The translations under genes were made by a program, and so were the position numbers. The notes beneath the pieces are model-generated. The model did no database searches. It was not told where the DNA came from and saw only the letters and a program-made list of their open reading frames with translations. A stretch of DNA of 64,000 nucleotides from Ignavibacteria bacterium (GTDB taxonomy: Bacteria > Bacteroidota > Ignavibacteria > Kapaibacteriales > Kapaibacteriaceae), in the NCBI GenBank assembly GCA_016707005.1, contig JADJIQ010000001.1, positions 618,001-682,000 of the forward strand, read 5' to 3'. This document shows, one piece after another, positions 9,682 through 18,252 of the stretch (positions are counted from its first letter, which is position 1; each line of letters opens with the position of its first letter).

Positions 9682-9856
9682 AGAGGTAGAGTGGTAGAGT
9701 GGTAGATTGTTAGAATGCTAGATTGGTAGATTGGTAGATTGTTAGAGAAGAGTCATAGTCGTCATAACGTCATATGTCATAGCTGACACAATAGGTAGAG
9801 GTGGGTTGCGTCGGCAAGAGCGGTGCTGAGGGTCTTGATACAAACGAGGGGCGAAT
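9682..9856 (+). repeat. Tandem arrays plus conserved leader, copy 2
   Basis: GGTAGAGTGGTAGATTGTTAG units (9682-9750) and GTCATA units (9752-9785). The conserved leader follows with GTCGGCAAGAGCGGTGCTGA and the same GAGGGGCGAAT ribosome-binding region as copy 1. The leader is nearly identical to copy 1 from about 9807 to the start codon. Confidence 0.8.
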
Positions 9857-12040
9857 ATGAAGATCATTGCCGTTATTGTCTGCCTACTCGTGTCCATTGC
9901 GCAGGGGCAGGCGCAGGTGGAGTGGCAGCTCCAAAAGATCATGCCGATGATGAATGGCGCTCTGCTGGCCACCGCGATCATAGACAGTACTACCTTCATT
10001 GCTGTTGGCGTGGATTCTTTTGGCATTCGCTCGACTGATGTAGGCACAACGTGGACGACTTTGAGATTCCCGTCCAACTCTCAGTGGTTTGATGTATCAG
10101 CCATATCGGGGGATGTCGTTGTTGCCGTTGGTGATCAAGGCAAGGTAGCTCGATCTACCGATGCCGGAGTAACGTGGTCGTTTGATAAAGGGCCAACGAA
10201 TTCAGATCTGTATCATATCTGGACAGATCGGAATCAGCTGGTTGTTGCAACCGGTGACAATGGTGCAATCGTGCGATCTACGGATGCTGGGCAATCTTGG
10301 GAAGCAGTTGTGAGTCCTGCTACGGGAGCAATTCCCGCATTGACAAGCTCTCCAACGGGGAGACTCATAGGGTTTGATACGACCGGAGCGATCATCTACA
10401 GTGATGATAGAGGCGTGTCTTGGTCGGCGGCATCGCGCGATTCATCGTGGCGTGTAGCAGGGCTTATCATGGTAAGTCAGGATAGTGGAATAGCTGTCGG
10501 CATGTTTTTAGGCGTTGCACTTACAACGAACGGAGGCACCTCCTGGACTTCACACGTCCCCGAAAAAAGCACTGGCATCCAAATTCACAGTCTCCCGGCC
10601 CGCTTCTTTAAGGTCGTGACAATCCTCAATGAAGACAGAACAATAACGGTAGCGAAAGACGGTGATGGATATTGGAAATCAGATACTTCCTTGGTTGAAT
10701 GGACATATTCCAACTTCTATCGTCACAATAGTGTAGGATGGCTATCGGACGTCGAAGTTGATAGTAAGGGTCAGAAATGGGCCACAACCCCTAGCGGGCT
10801 CGGACTAATTCCACCATCTTGGTTCGCTGTAGAGCGCAAAATCGAGTTTCCTCGTCGGGGAAGTTCCAGTTTCGTTACGTTGTTAACACAGAAGGGTGCA
10901 TGTGTTCAATACATGCTGTTTGGCGATCAGTTTAATGCAGTTGGGTCTGTTCATGCTTCATTTGATTATGGACGATCATTGACAGTTCACTCTGTTGGAG
11001 GAACGTCTCTATCGGGGCTTCACAACGTGACAGAATTTGCAGAGGTCGATTCTGTCACGTGGTTGTTAGTTGGCTCGCATGATGATTATGATGCTCGACG
11101 CACCTATTATCATCGATTCATTACCACCGATGCGGGAGTAACGTGGGGGTATCCGAATTTTCCCAGCTATCCAGGTAGAGTAAGAGACGCCCACCTTGGG
11201 AGGTACGGTCAATTCTGCGCATTGTATGAAAATGGATTGTATACCACTGTGATCAAGCCTGGAAATCAATTCAAGAGCTACTATCGAGATACGATCAGAC
11301 CAGAAGCATCACTTAACTGGTGCTACGCAGTGACCAGTGGCCTATATTTTGCATTCGGATTTAACGGATCGCTTTGCGGGACACTTGATACGTCGAGTGT
11401 TCTTCAGAGAATCACTGTTCCTACATCGGTCTCGTTAAATGCAATGTCGTTTGCCGATAGCACGTTCGGTATCTGTGTCGGTGACAGCGGTGTGATCATT
11501 CAGACCGTAGATGCTGGCAGAACATGGAAGCATGTGGCGATCAATACCAAGAACAAGCTCATGAGTGTGCACCTATTGAATCGCCAGTCATGGTTGCTTG
11601 TGACCGGCAATAGTGAGGTCTTAATAACAGAGAACGGCGGTAACACATGGTTCGCAATAGGATCGGAATGGCCTTCATATCGATCTGATCGTTCGGATTG
11701 TCGGTTCATCAATGAAAATGAGTTCCTGATCGCTACACGGGGCATCGTGTATCGCGGGTATAGGGAAGGCATCCCATCATCCATCCCAGACTCCATGTCA
11801 TCCCGCCACTCCGTCACTCCGACCTTGCTTTCCATCGCTCCCAATCCCTCAACGAACAGCGCTACGATTACGGTTGCTGACAGAAGCCCCGTACTTCGGC
11901 TGTATGATGCCAGCGGACGACTTGTAGCCTCCTACACGGTCGAAAACGGTAGGGTCGTGGTGAACACGTCGGAGCTCTCGAATGGTGTCTACAATGTTGT
12001 TTCAGACACGGGGAGCGGGGTGTTGGTGGTGAATCGGTAG
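9857..12040 (+). CDS. T9SS-exported YCF48/BNR propeller protein, paralog 2
   Basis: 727 residues. Signal peptide MKIIAVIVCLLVSIAQGQAQ is almost identical to paralog 1. Asp-box strands include RSTDAGVTW, RSTDAGQSW, TTNGGTSW, QTVDAGRTW and TENGGNTW. The C-terminal sorting cassette, from the DSMSSRHSVTP linker onward, differs from paralog 1 by only a few bases. Identical ends with divergent middles suggest gene conversion or cassette exchange. Role beyond surface display unknown. Confidence 0.87.
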   Translation: MKIIAVIVCLLVSIAQGQAQVEWQLQKIMPMMNGALLATAIIDSTTFIAVGVDSFGIRSTDVGTTWTTLRFPSNSQWFDVSAISGDVVVAVGDQGKVARSTDAGVTWSFDKGPTNSDLYHIWTDRNQLVVATGDNGAIVRSTDAGQSWEAVVSPATGAIPALTSSPTGRLIGFDTTGAIIYSDDRGVSWSAASRDSSWRVAGLIMVSQDSGIAVGMFLGVALTTNGGTSWTSHVPEKSTGIQIHSLPARFFKVVTILNEDRTITVAKDGDGYWKSDTSLVEWTYSNFYRHNSVGWLSDVEVDSKGQKWATTPSGLGLIPPSWFAVERKIEFPRRGSSSFVTLLTQKGACVQYMLFGDQFNAVGSVHASFDYGRSLTVHSVGGTSLSGLHNVTEFAEVDSVTWLLVGSHDDYDARRTYYHRFITTDAGVTWGYPNFPSYPGRVRDAHLGRYGQFCALYENGLYTTVIKPGNQFKSYYRDTIRPEASLNWCYAVTSGLYFAFGFNGSLCGTLDTSSVLQRITVPTSVSLNAMSFADSTFGICVGDSGVIIQTVDAGRTWKHVAINTKNKLMSVHLLNRQSWLLVTGNSEVLITENGGNTWFAIGSEWPSYRSDRSDCRFINENEFLIATRGIVYRGYREGIPSSIPDSMSSRHSVTPTLLSIAPNPSTNSATITVADRSPVLRLYDASGRLVASYTVENGRVVVNTSELSNGVYNVVSDTGSGVLVVNR

Positions 12041-12184
12041 AGAGGTAGAGTGGTAGAGTGCTAGAGTGTTAGAGTGTTAGAGTGTTAGATTGTTAGAGTC
12101 ATAGCGTCATATTCCCACAATAGACTCAGAAGGCGGGCGTCGGCAAGAACGATGCTGAGGGTTGCATTCTATTAGGGGGCTTTC
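12041..12184 (+). repeat. Tandem arrays plus conserved leader, copy 3
   Basis: GTTAGAGT array (about 12041-12096), a short GTCATA remnant, then the leader (AGAAGGCGGGCGTCGGCAAG). From about 12165 the leader changes to GTTGCATTCTATTAGGGGGC. This 3' half is shared with copy 4 but not with copies 1-2, giving two leader subtypes. Confidence 0.75.
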
Positions 12185-14374
12185 GTGAAGGTCATCGCTG
12201 TTGTTGTGTGTTTGTTGGTGTCCTTAGCGCAGGGGCAGGCGCAGCTAGAATGGAAGTTGGTTTTCCCAGTTTGTCCTGGGTATGTTCAGGCCCTTGCATT
12301 CCCTAGTAGCAAGACCATAATCTTGGTTGGCACAATCGCCACGGCGCTACGTTCGGATGATGGTGGGCGGATATGGAAGAGTTGTGACTTCCCATTTCGG
12401 TCGGATTGGTATGACGTTGTGTGTCTTGCCCCCGGGATCGTTGTATGTGTTGGTGCTGACGGACGAATTGCGCGCTCAACCGATCAAGGGGTAACATGGA
12501 CATTCTCTGATTCTCCTACTACAGCCAGTCTCTACCGGGTATGGACCGACTCGTTGTCCGTGATCGTTGCAGTCGGAGACTCTGGAGCCATGGTGCGTTC
12601 GACCGATGCCGGAGTGACGTGGGCCACCATCACAAGTGAATGCAAGTCCCTCATGCGATTTATTGGGTCGTCTCCATCGGGTCGTTTACACTCATACGAC
12701 ACGTCGAATGTGCTACAATACAGTGATGATAAGGGTCAGTCATGGAGTTTGTGTATTCGTGACAGCTCGTGGCAACTCCTCGGGTGCCATATGTTCAGTC
12801 TCGACAGTGGTTTTATCATTGGAGAATATGATGGCATTGGGATCACTACGGACGGCGGAAGAGCGTGGACCTCTATTGAGCTCGATTCATCTCCAAACGT
12901 GGGTCGCGGCACAGTTGAAAATCCAATGCCTCGCATTGCCGCCTTTATCTCACGTGACTCGATCGGCCGATACGCAGCCGTCTATGATAATGGCCAGATA
13001 GCCCTTTCAAAGGAATCAATCTTGGAGTGGAAGAAAAGCACTCTCCTGAAAGAGTATCGCGCAAGTGTCACAGATCTTGAAACAGACTCTTCCGGAAGAC
13101 GGTGGCTTGTTAGCCCCGGGAATCTGACCGAACTGAGCAATAGCGGCACGATTGAGAGTGTATTCCAATTTCCAAGCAGACCTCCGACGTTTGAGGCAAG
13201 TGGGCTTATGCAGGATGGTACAGCGTTCTTCGGTGCTCCTTTGGCACCTTACACCTCGAAGTGTATTCAAATCACGAATGATTCGGGACGCACATGGAGA
13301 AATGAAAGGATCGACCTTAGGTATGATCTGGTACCAACTAATGTCCGTGACATAGATATCGTTGAACCCGGTCGATGGATCATGTCAGGTATCTACTTCG
13401 AAAGTGGTTTCAACGGCGATGGCAGTGGCTACTCGCAGTTCCGAGCTCTTGAATCGACAGATCATGGTGCTTCATGGAGAGAGTATAAGCACCCTGCCCG
13501 ACAGAACTCGCAAACAACGGCCTTTGATGTTGGTAGGAATGGTGCCGCCTGTACGCTCGGAGGAGATGGTATGTCCATTAGCGTAGATGACTACGGTACC
13601 TGGCGCTCCGTCTTAGCGATCGACCCAAACGGAAAAGCGCTAAATCTCAAGTTTTGCCTGGCAGTGTCTCCAAGACTATTCTTCGCATACGGCGGCCATA
13701 GAGCATTGTATCGCTCTTCTGATTCCGGGCGCACACTTCAAAGGATTGAGATTCCTTCCGTGGATAAAATTCGAGATATGATGTTCGCCGACGATGACTT
13801 TGGAGTGTGTGTCGGTGATCAGGGTGACATATTCAGAACTACAGATGCCGGTATCTCATGGACTAAGGTTGCGTCTGGGACTGCCTATGAGCTTCATTCG
13901 GTGTTTGTTAAGTCTAGGTCGGAATGGCTAGTTGGTGGGGATGATCTCAAGGTTATCACCACCAAAGATGGAGGCGCTACCTGGCATGATATATCTATTC
14001 CCAATACATCGGCAAAGGTTGATATCACAAACGTCGTATTCATAGGAGATCATGAATACCTTGCATCTGGTAGGGCGTTCTGTTTCCGAGGCAAAGATCT
14101 AGGGGGCTCCACATCTGTCCCAGATTCTACGTCATCCCGTCACGCCGTCACTTCGTCATTGCTCTCGATCTCTCCCAATCCCTCTATGAACAGCGCTACG
14201 ATTACGGTTGCTGACAGAAGCCCCGTACTTCGGCTGTATGATGCCAGCGGACGATTTGTATCCTCCTACACGGTCGAAAACGGTAGGGTCGTGGTGAACA
14301 CGTCGGAGCTCTCGAATGGTGTCTACAATGTTGTTTCAGACACGGGGAGCGGGGTGTTGATGGTTAATCGTTAG
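12185..14374 (+). CDS. T9SS-exported YCF48/BNR propeller protein, paralog 3
   Basis: 729 residues from GTG 12185, preceded by AGGGGGC as ribosome-binding site. Signal peptide MKVIAVVVCLLVSLAQGQAQ. Asp-box strands include RSTDQGVTW, RSTDAGVTW, ESTDHGASW, RTTDAGISW and TKDGGATW. The linker GKDLGGSTSVPDS is shared only with paralog 4, so 3 and 4 form a subpair, consistent with their shared leader subtype. The C-terminal sorting cassette is near-identical to the other paralogs. Confidence 0.86.
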   Translation: MKVIAVVVCLLVSLAQGQAQLEWKLVFPVCPGYVQALAFPSSKTIILVGTIATALRSDDGGRIWKSCDFPFRSDWYDVVCLAPGIVVCVGADGRIARSTDQGVTWTFSDSPTTASLYRVWTDSLSVIVAVGDSGAMVRSTDAGVTWATITSECKSLMRFIGSSPSGRLHSYDTSNVLQYSDDKGQSWSLCIRDSSWQLLGCHMFSLDSGFIIGEYDGIGITTDGGRAWTSIELDSSPNVGRGTVENPMPRIAAFISRDSIGRYAAVYDNGQIALSKESILEWKKSTLLKEYRASVTDLETDSSGRRWLVSPGNLTELSNSGTIESVFQFPSRPPTFEASGLMQDGTAFFGAPLAPYTSKCIQITNDSGRTWRNERIDLRYDLVPTNVRDIDIVEPGRWIMSGIYFESGFNGDGSGYSQFRALESTDHGASWREYKHPARQNSQTTAFDVGRNGAACTLGGDGMSISVDDYGTWRSVLAIDPNGKALNLKFCLAVSPRLFFAYGGHRALYRSSDSGRTLQRIEIPSVDKIRDMMFADDDFGVCVGDQGDIFRTTDAGISWTKVASGTAYELHSVFVKSRSEWLVGGDDLKVITTKDGGATWHDISIPNTSAKVDITNVVFIGDHEYLASGRAFCFRGKDLGGSTSVPDSTSSRHAVTSSLLSISPNPSMNSATITVADRSPVLRLYDASGRFVSSYTVENGRVVVNTSELSNGVYNVVSDTGSGVLMVNR

Positions 14375-14508
14375 AGTGTTAGAGTGGTAGAATGCTAGAT
14401 TGTTAGAGAAGAGTCGTAACGCCTTATCGTCATTATCCCACAATAGACATAGAAGGCGGGCGTCGGCAAGAGCGATGCTGAGGGTTGCATTCCATGAGAG
14501 GGGCATTC
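14375..14508 (+). repeat. Tandem arrays plus conserved leader, copy 4
   Basis: Short GTTAGAGTGGTAGAATGCTAG array and GTCGTAACGCCTTATCGTCAT units, then the leader (GGCGGGCGTCGGCAAGAGCG, GTTGCATTCCATGAGAGGGG). Confidence 0.75.
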
Positions 14509-15759
14509 ATGAAAGTCATCGCTGTTATTGTGTGCTTGTTGGTGTCCTTAGCGCAGGGGCAGGCGCAGGTAGAGTGGACAGAAGTGTTGAAGTTGAAAGT
14601 AGGTGCATACGCCCTCACGACGAATGGTGTGATTGTGGCATATGCTCCGTACAAAGTCCACCTTTCTCTTGATACAGGTAAAACATGGTCTAGCTCGGTC
14701 ATTAATGTCGAAGATCGGAACGCCCCTTCATACTTGCCTGCTTTGCACGTTCAAGATGAAGATCGGATAGTTCTCTCTGGCATTGGCATATATAGAAACA
14801 CGAATGGATTTGAAACGGAAGCATTGTATGAGGCATATGAATCCGTAGATAGCGGACGATCATGGGCTGTGTATGATCTCCCTACCAAGGTGGAAAAGAC
14901 GTATGAACTTGATCAAGATAATAGTGGTCATGCCTGTATGAGTGGTGACTATGGGTTTAAGATCAGTATAGACGATTTCAAGAGCTATGTGGACGTGAAT
15001 ATTGGAAGTGCGTGGTCTGGGCGGAACGGAGTCGAACACTGTCTCGCAACAGATCGAGGGCTCTTCTTCTGCTATGGAACAGGTGGGGGAATTGTTAGAA
15101 CTGCTGATTCAGGAAGGTCACTGCAAAGAGCAATTGTTCCAACTACAAATGATCTTTCTGATATGATGTTCGTAGATCGCGAGTTCGGAATTTGTGTGGG
15201 AAAGAACAGTACTGTCCTGAAGACCAACAATGGTGGGGTATCATGGTCCGATGTTCAGTCAGGTATTCCTGCCGACATAACGTGTGTGTTCATCAGAGAT
15301 ACTGCTACATGGATGATCGGTGCAGAAATGGGCTGGGTTAAAGTCACCACTGACGGTGGAGCAACCTGGCGTGACATTTCGCTACCAGATCACACGCCTC
15401 TCAATGATGTAACGAACGTTGTGATTCTCGGTCCGCGTGACTACATGATCTCAACCTTGCAAGGTGCCTATCGAGGCAAAGATCTAGGGGGCTCCACATC
15501 TGTCCCAGATTCATTGTCATCCCGTCACTCCGTCACTTTGTCAATGCTTTCCATCTCACCCAATCCCTCAACGAACAGCGCTACGATTACGGTTGCTGAC
15601 AGAAGCCCCGTACTTCGGCTGTATGATGCCAGCGGACGACTTGTAGCCTCCTACACGGTCGAAAACGGTAGGGTCGTGGTGAACACGTCGGAGCTCTCGA
15701 ATGGTGTCTACAATGTTGTTTCGGACATGGGGAGCGGGGTGTTGATGGTTAGTCGTTAG
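14509..15759 (+). CDS. T9SS-exported propeller protein, paralog 4 (shortened)
   Basis: 416 residues from ATG 14509, which has GAGAGGGG upstream and starts the signal peptide MKVIAVIVCLLVSLAQGQAQ. An in-frame ATG at 14485 lies inside the leader. About 300 residues of the N-terminal propeller present in the other paralogs are missing. The remaining part aligns with the second half of paralog 3 (RTADSGRSLQR, TDGGATWRDIS, YRGKDLGGSTSVPDS) and ends in the common sorting cassette. Reading frame intact, so a deletion derivative rather than an evident pseudogene. Confidence 0.84.
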   Translation: MKVIAVIVCLLVSLAQGQAQVEWTEVLKLKVGAYALTTNGVIVAYAPYKVHLSLDTGKTWSSSVINVEDRNAPSYLPALHVQDEDRIVLSGIGIYRNTNGFETEALYEAYESVDSGRSWAVYDLPTKVEKTYELDQDNSGHACMSGDYGFKISIDDFKSYVDVNIGSAWSGRNGVEHCLATDRGLFFCYGTGGGIVRTADSGRSLQRAIVPTTNDLSDMMFVDREFGICVGKNSTVLKTNNGGVSWSDVQSGIPADITCVFIRDTATWMIGAEMGWVKVTTDGGATWRDISLPDHTPLNDVTNVVILGPRDYMISTLQGAYRGKDLGGSTSVPDSLSSRHSVTLSMLSISPNPSTNSATITVADRSPVLRLYDASGRLVASYTVENGRVVVNTSELSNGVYNVVSDMGSGVLMVSR

Positions 15760-15848
15760 AGTGGTAGAGTGTTAGATGGCTAGAGTGGTAGATTGTTAGA
15801 GTGCTAGAGTCATATCGTCATAGCGTCATAACGTCATAATCGTCATTA
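15760..15848 (+). repeat. GTTAGAGT and GTCATAAC tandem arrays
   Basis: Units of GTTAGAGTGGTAGA (15760-15810), then GTCATATCGTCATAGCGTCATAACGTCAT (15808-15848). They lie between paralog 4 and the cyclase promoter. No copy of the paralog leader follows. Confidence 0.8.
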
Positions 15849-15859
15849 CCTCGTTTCGT

Positions 15860-15893
15860 TTTGTGGTGAAGAGGTAAGGGGCGAGTATCTTTG
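15860..15893 (+). promoter_or_regulatory. Bacteroidota-type promoter, apparently leaderless
   Basis: TTTG at 15860-15863 and TATCTTTG at 15886-15893 (TAnnTTTG), 22 bp apart. The expected transcription start falls on or next to the ATG at 15897. Confidence 0.6.
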
Positions 15894-15896
15894 TGG

Positions 15897-17741
15897 ATGG
15901 ACTCAACGTTTGACAATGCCTTTTTCCTGAACCTTCGCTCTGCTGTGAAGGTAGTGTTAGCGAACCGGGCACAGCTGGATAGTCGGCTTTATGACGCTCT
16001 GGAGTTTTATCAGCAACGAAACTATCCTCAAACACAGTCGGTCCTTGAGGATATACTTCAGACCCCGCCCCCCGAGGTCAAGAACTCCACTGCCTATGCT
16101 GCGTCTCTCCTGGCAAGGTGCTATGCAAGCCGCGGAAAGGACCAAGAAGGATTAGAGTTATTGGAGTCCGAAGAGATCGCTCGGCACTTCCACGGGGCTC
16201 TGGCTACGTCAACCTTGTATTGGTTGACTGCCCATTTCTACAAGGCTCAAGGTCGATACTCGGAGGCAATGGAAAAACTCCAAACGGCTCTTGATCTTGT
16301 ACTTACCAGCACGGCTCCAAAGAATGCCTTTCGAATAGTCTCCGATTTAGCGAACGTGCATCTAGCGTTAGGCGATGAAGCTCGAGCGATCACGCTTTAC
16401 GAGTCGGCAATATCTGAGTTTGAAGAAGATGCCGACTACAAAGATGCTCTCGTTCGAACACGTTGCAATCTTGCATCGGTCTACCAGGGGGTCTCTCGGA
16501 ATGGCGATGCGATCAACATTATCGACGAGTTACTAGAGCTTGAAGAGATAGAGAGAGACTGGTCGACGTTCATTGCTCTTAAGCTCAACAGGGCCATTAC
16601 GCTCAAGGCACTTGCACGAATGGACGAGTCTCTCAAAGCCTACTCTGAAGTCCGTGATCTTGCTCGCGCGAAGCACGATGCTCAGTTCGAGGCGCGTGCC
16701 TTGATTGGCCTATCAGAACACGCTCGACAAGGCGATTCGATTGACGATGCACTTGCGTACGTTAAGGAGGCCTACGAGATATCTGAGGCGCATAAGCTTC
16801 AGGAAATGATCCTCGTGTGTATGAAGCGTATTGCAGTACTTCAACATGCGAATGGCAAGGTTGACGATGCAATAGCGTTGCTGCGTGAGTGTTTTACACG
16901 ATATGTCTCCAACGGTAACCGACGAGAAGCAATTGGAACAGCATCAGATATTGTGGATTTTCTAACGAAGGCTCATCGCTACGAAGGGGCCTTAGAGACT
17001 CTCCAAGAGAGCATGCGTCTTCAGCGATCTGTCTACGAAGCAGAAACGGAAAGAGCCGTAGAGATAGCCTCTGTGCGCACACGCCTTGCAAAAGAGAAGG
17101 AAGCCGCTAGGGTTAGAGACGAAGAGCGGAGCAGAGTGCTTAATGCAGTGATGCCCGCACACATCGCTACCCGTTTGACTGCCGGTGAACGAGAGATCGT
17201 CGATACGCTACCAGCCGTTACGATCATGTTTGCAGACGTTGTAGGGTTCACGGAGCTCGTCTCGTCGATGTCCGGTGAAGCCCTCCTTGAACTCCTTTCG
17301 CAGTTGTTTACGGGTCTTGACGCTGCTGCCTCGCGATTTGGTTGTGAGCGTGTTAAGACGATTGGGGACTCCTACATGGCAATCTGTGGCGCCTCAACAG
17401 AGCTTGACGACCATGTTGAGAGAATCGCACGTATGGCACTTGCGATTGTTCGGGGAGAGTTCGCACTTCCGATCAATCCATCGAGGCTTCGAATTGGAAT
17501 TAACACAGGCCCTGTGATAGCGGGAGTGATGGACGGACAGCGTATCTCTTATGATGTATGGGGAGACACGGTTAACGTAGCTGCGAGAATGGAGGAACAC
17601 TCCAAACCAGGCTCCATTAACTGTACTGAAGTTGTGGCTATGCAGCTAGCAAATGTTGCTGATATGAGGCTGATAAAGAGAGAGCCCCTTAACATTCACG
17701 GAAAGGGGCTCATGACTACCTATTGGATTGAGTCCACTTAA
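15897..17741 (+). CDS. TPR-containing class III adenylate cyclase
   Basis: About 614 residues. The N-terminal two-thirds is a TPR-like helical solenoid and the C-terminal third a class III nucleotidyl cyclase converting ATP to cAMP. Catalytic features: MFADVVGFT (first metal Asp), VKTIGDSYMAI (second metal Asp, purine-reading Lys) and YDVWGDTVNVAARM (Asp for adenine, transition-state Asn and Arg). The Lys/Asp pair indicates ATP rather than GTP. No membrane helix, so cytosolic; TPRs suggest regulation by a protein partner. ATG 15897 preferred; a TTG at 15891 is in frame. No in-frame repeat insertion is seen here, unlike three paralogs. Confidence 0.9.
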   Translation: MDSTFDNAFFLNLRSAVKVVLANRAQLDSRLYDALEFYQQRNYPQTQSVLEDILQTPPPEVKNSTAYAASLLARCYASRGKDQEGLELLESEEIARHFHGALATSTLYWLTAHFYKAQGRYSEAMEKLQTALDLVLTSTAPKNAFRIVSDLANVHLALGDEARAITLYESAISEFEEDADYKDALVRTRCNLASVYQGVSRNGDAINIIDELLELEEIERDWSTFIALKLNRAITLKALARMDESLKAYSEVRDLARAKHDAQFEARALIGLSEHARQGDSIDDALAYVKEAYEISEAHKLQEMILVCMKRIAVLQHANGKVDDAIALLRECFTRYVSNGNRREAIGTASDIVDFLTKAHRYEGALETLQESMRLQRSVYEAETERAVEIASVRTRLAKEKEAARVRDEERSRVLNAVMPAHIATRLTAGEREIVDTLPAVTIMFADVVGFTELVSSMSGEALLELLSQLFTGLDAAASRFGCERVKTIGDSYMAICGASTELDDHVERIARMALAIVRGEFALPINPSRLRIGINTGPVIAGVMDGQRISYDVWGDTVNVAARMEEHSKPGSINCTEVVAMQLANVADMRLIKREPLNIHGKGLMTTYWIEST

Positions 17742-18028
17742 GGATCGGGTACTTGAGTTACTTGAACGGTGCTATCGGTCGTAACATTGAACGGATATGT
17801 CCAATCCGGCGCTGTCACTCCAATTGGAACCGCGCTTCTAACAGTTAGTGGCGTGTTTTGAGAAAACGTAAGTCGGCCACCAGTATTCGTTGCTGGTGTA
17901 GATGATGTCACCGTGAGTATGTAAGATCCCAATGGGATCTGCGACCCGTTCGGTGGTTTGGCCCCAGACCGAACTGTTACGGTAGCCGCTTGTGCGACGG
18001 TAACGTAAGTGTATACTGCGTCATCCAT
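17738..18028 (-). CDS. Small hypothetical protein, beta-rich
   Basis: 96 residues with GGGGAG about 7 nt before the ATG. No signal peptide, cysteines or known motif. Composition rich in Thr, Val, Ser and Pro (TVTVRSGAKPP, GSYILTVTSSTP) suggests a small all-beta domain. It converges on the cyclase with a 4-bp overlap of the ends. Function not recognised. Confidence 0.55.
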   Translation of the reverse strand: MDDAVYTYVTVAQAATVTVRSGAKPPNGSQIPLGSYILTVTSSTPATNTGGRLTFSQNTPLTVRSAVPIGVTAPDWTYPFNVTTDSTVQVTQVPDP

Positions 18029-18119
18029 AAATGGACTCCCCTAGAGTTGAAAATATTCCCCACGGATGAACTTAGTCATAATCGTCCCATTGCGACCTCG
18101 TGAAAATGCTTAATCGTAT

Positions 18120-18252
18120 CACCAATCTTGGTAGAGTGCTAGATTGCTAGAGTGTTAGAGTGTTAGAGTGTTAGAGTGTTAGAGTGTTAGATTGTTAGAG
18201 TGTTAGATTGTTAGAGTCATAACGTCATAATGTCATATCGTCATAACTTCAA
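18120..18252 (+). repeat. GTTAGAGT and GTCATAAC arrays abutting the tgt start
   Basis: About ten GTTAGAGT units (18130-18215), then GTCATAACGTCATAATGTCAT units ending 6 nt before the tgt ATG. Any promoter for tgt must lie in or before the array; no Shine-Dalgarno is visible. The rest of the spacer (18029-18120) shows nothing recognised. Confidence 0.85.
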
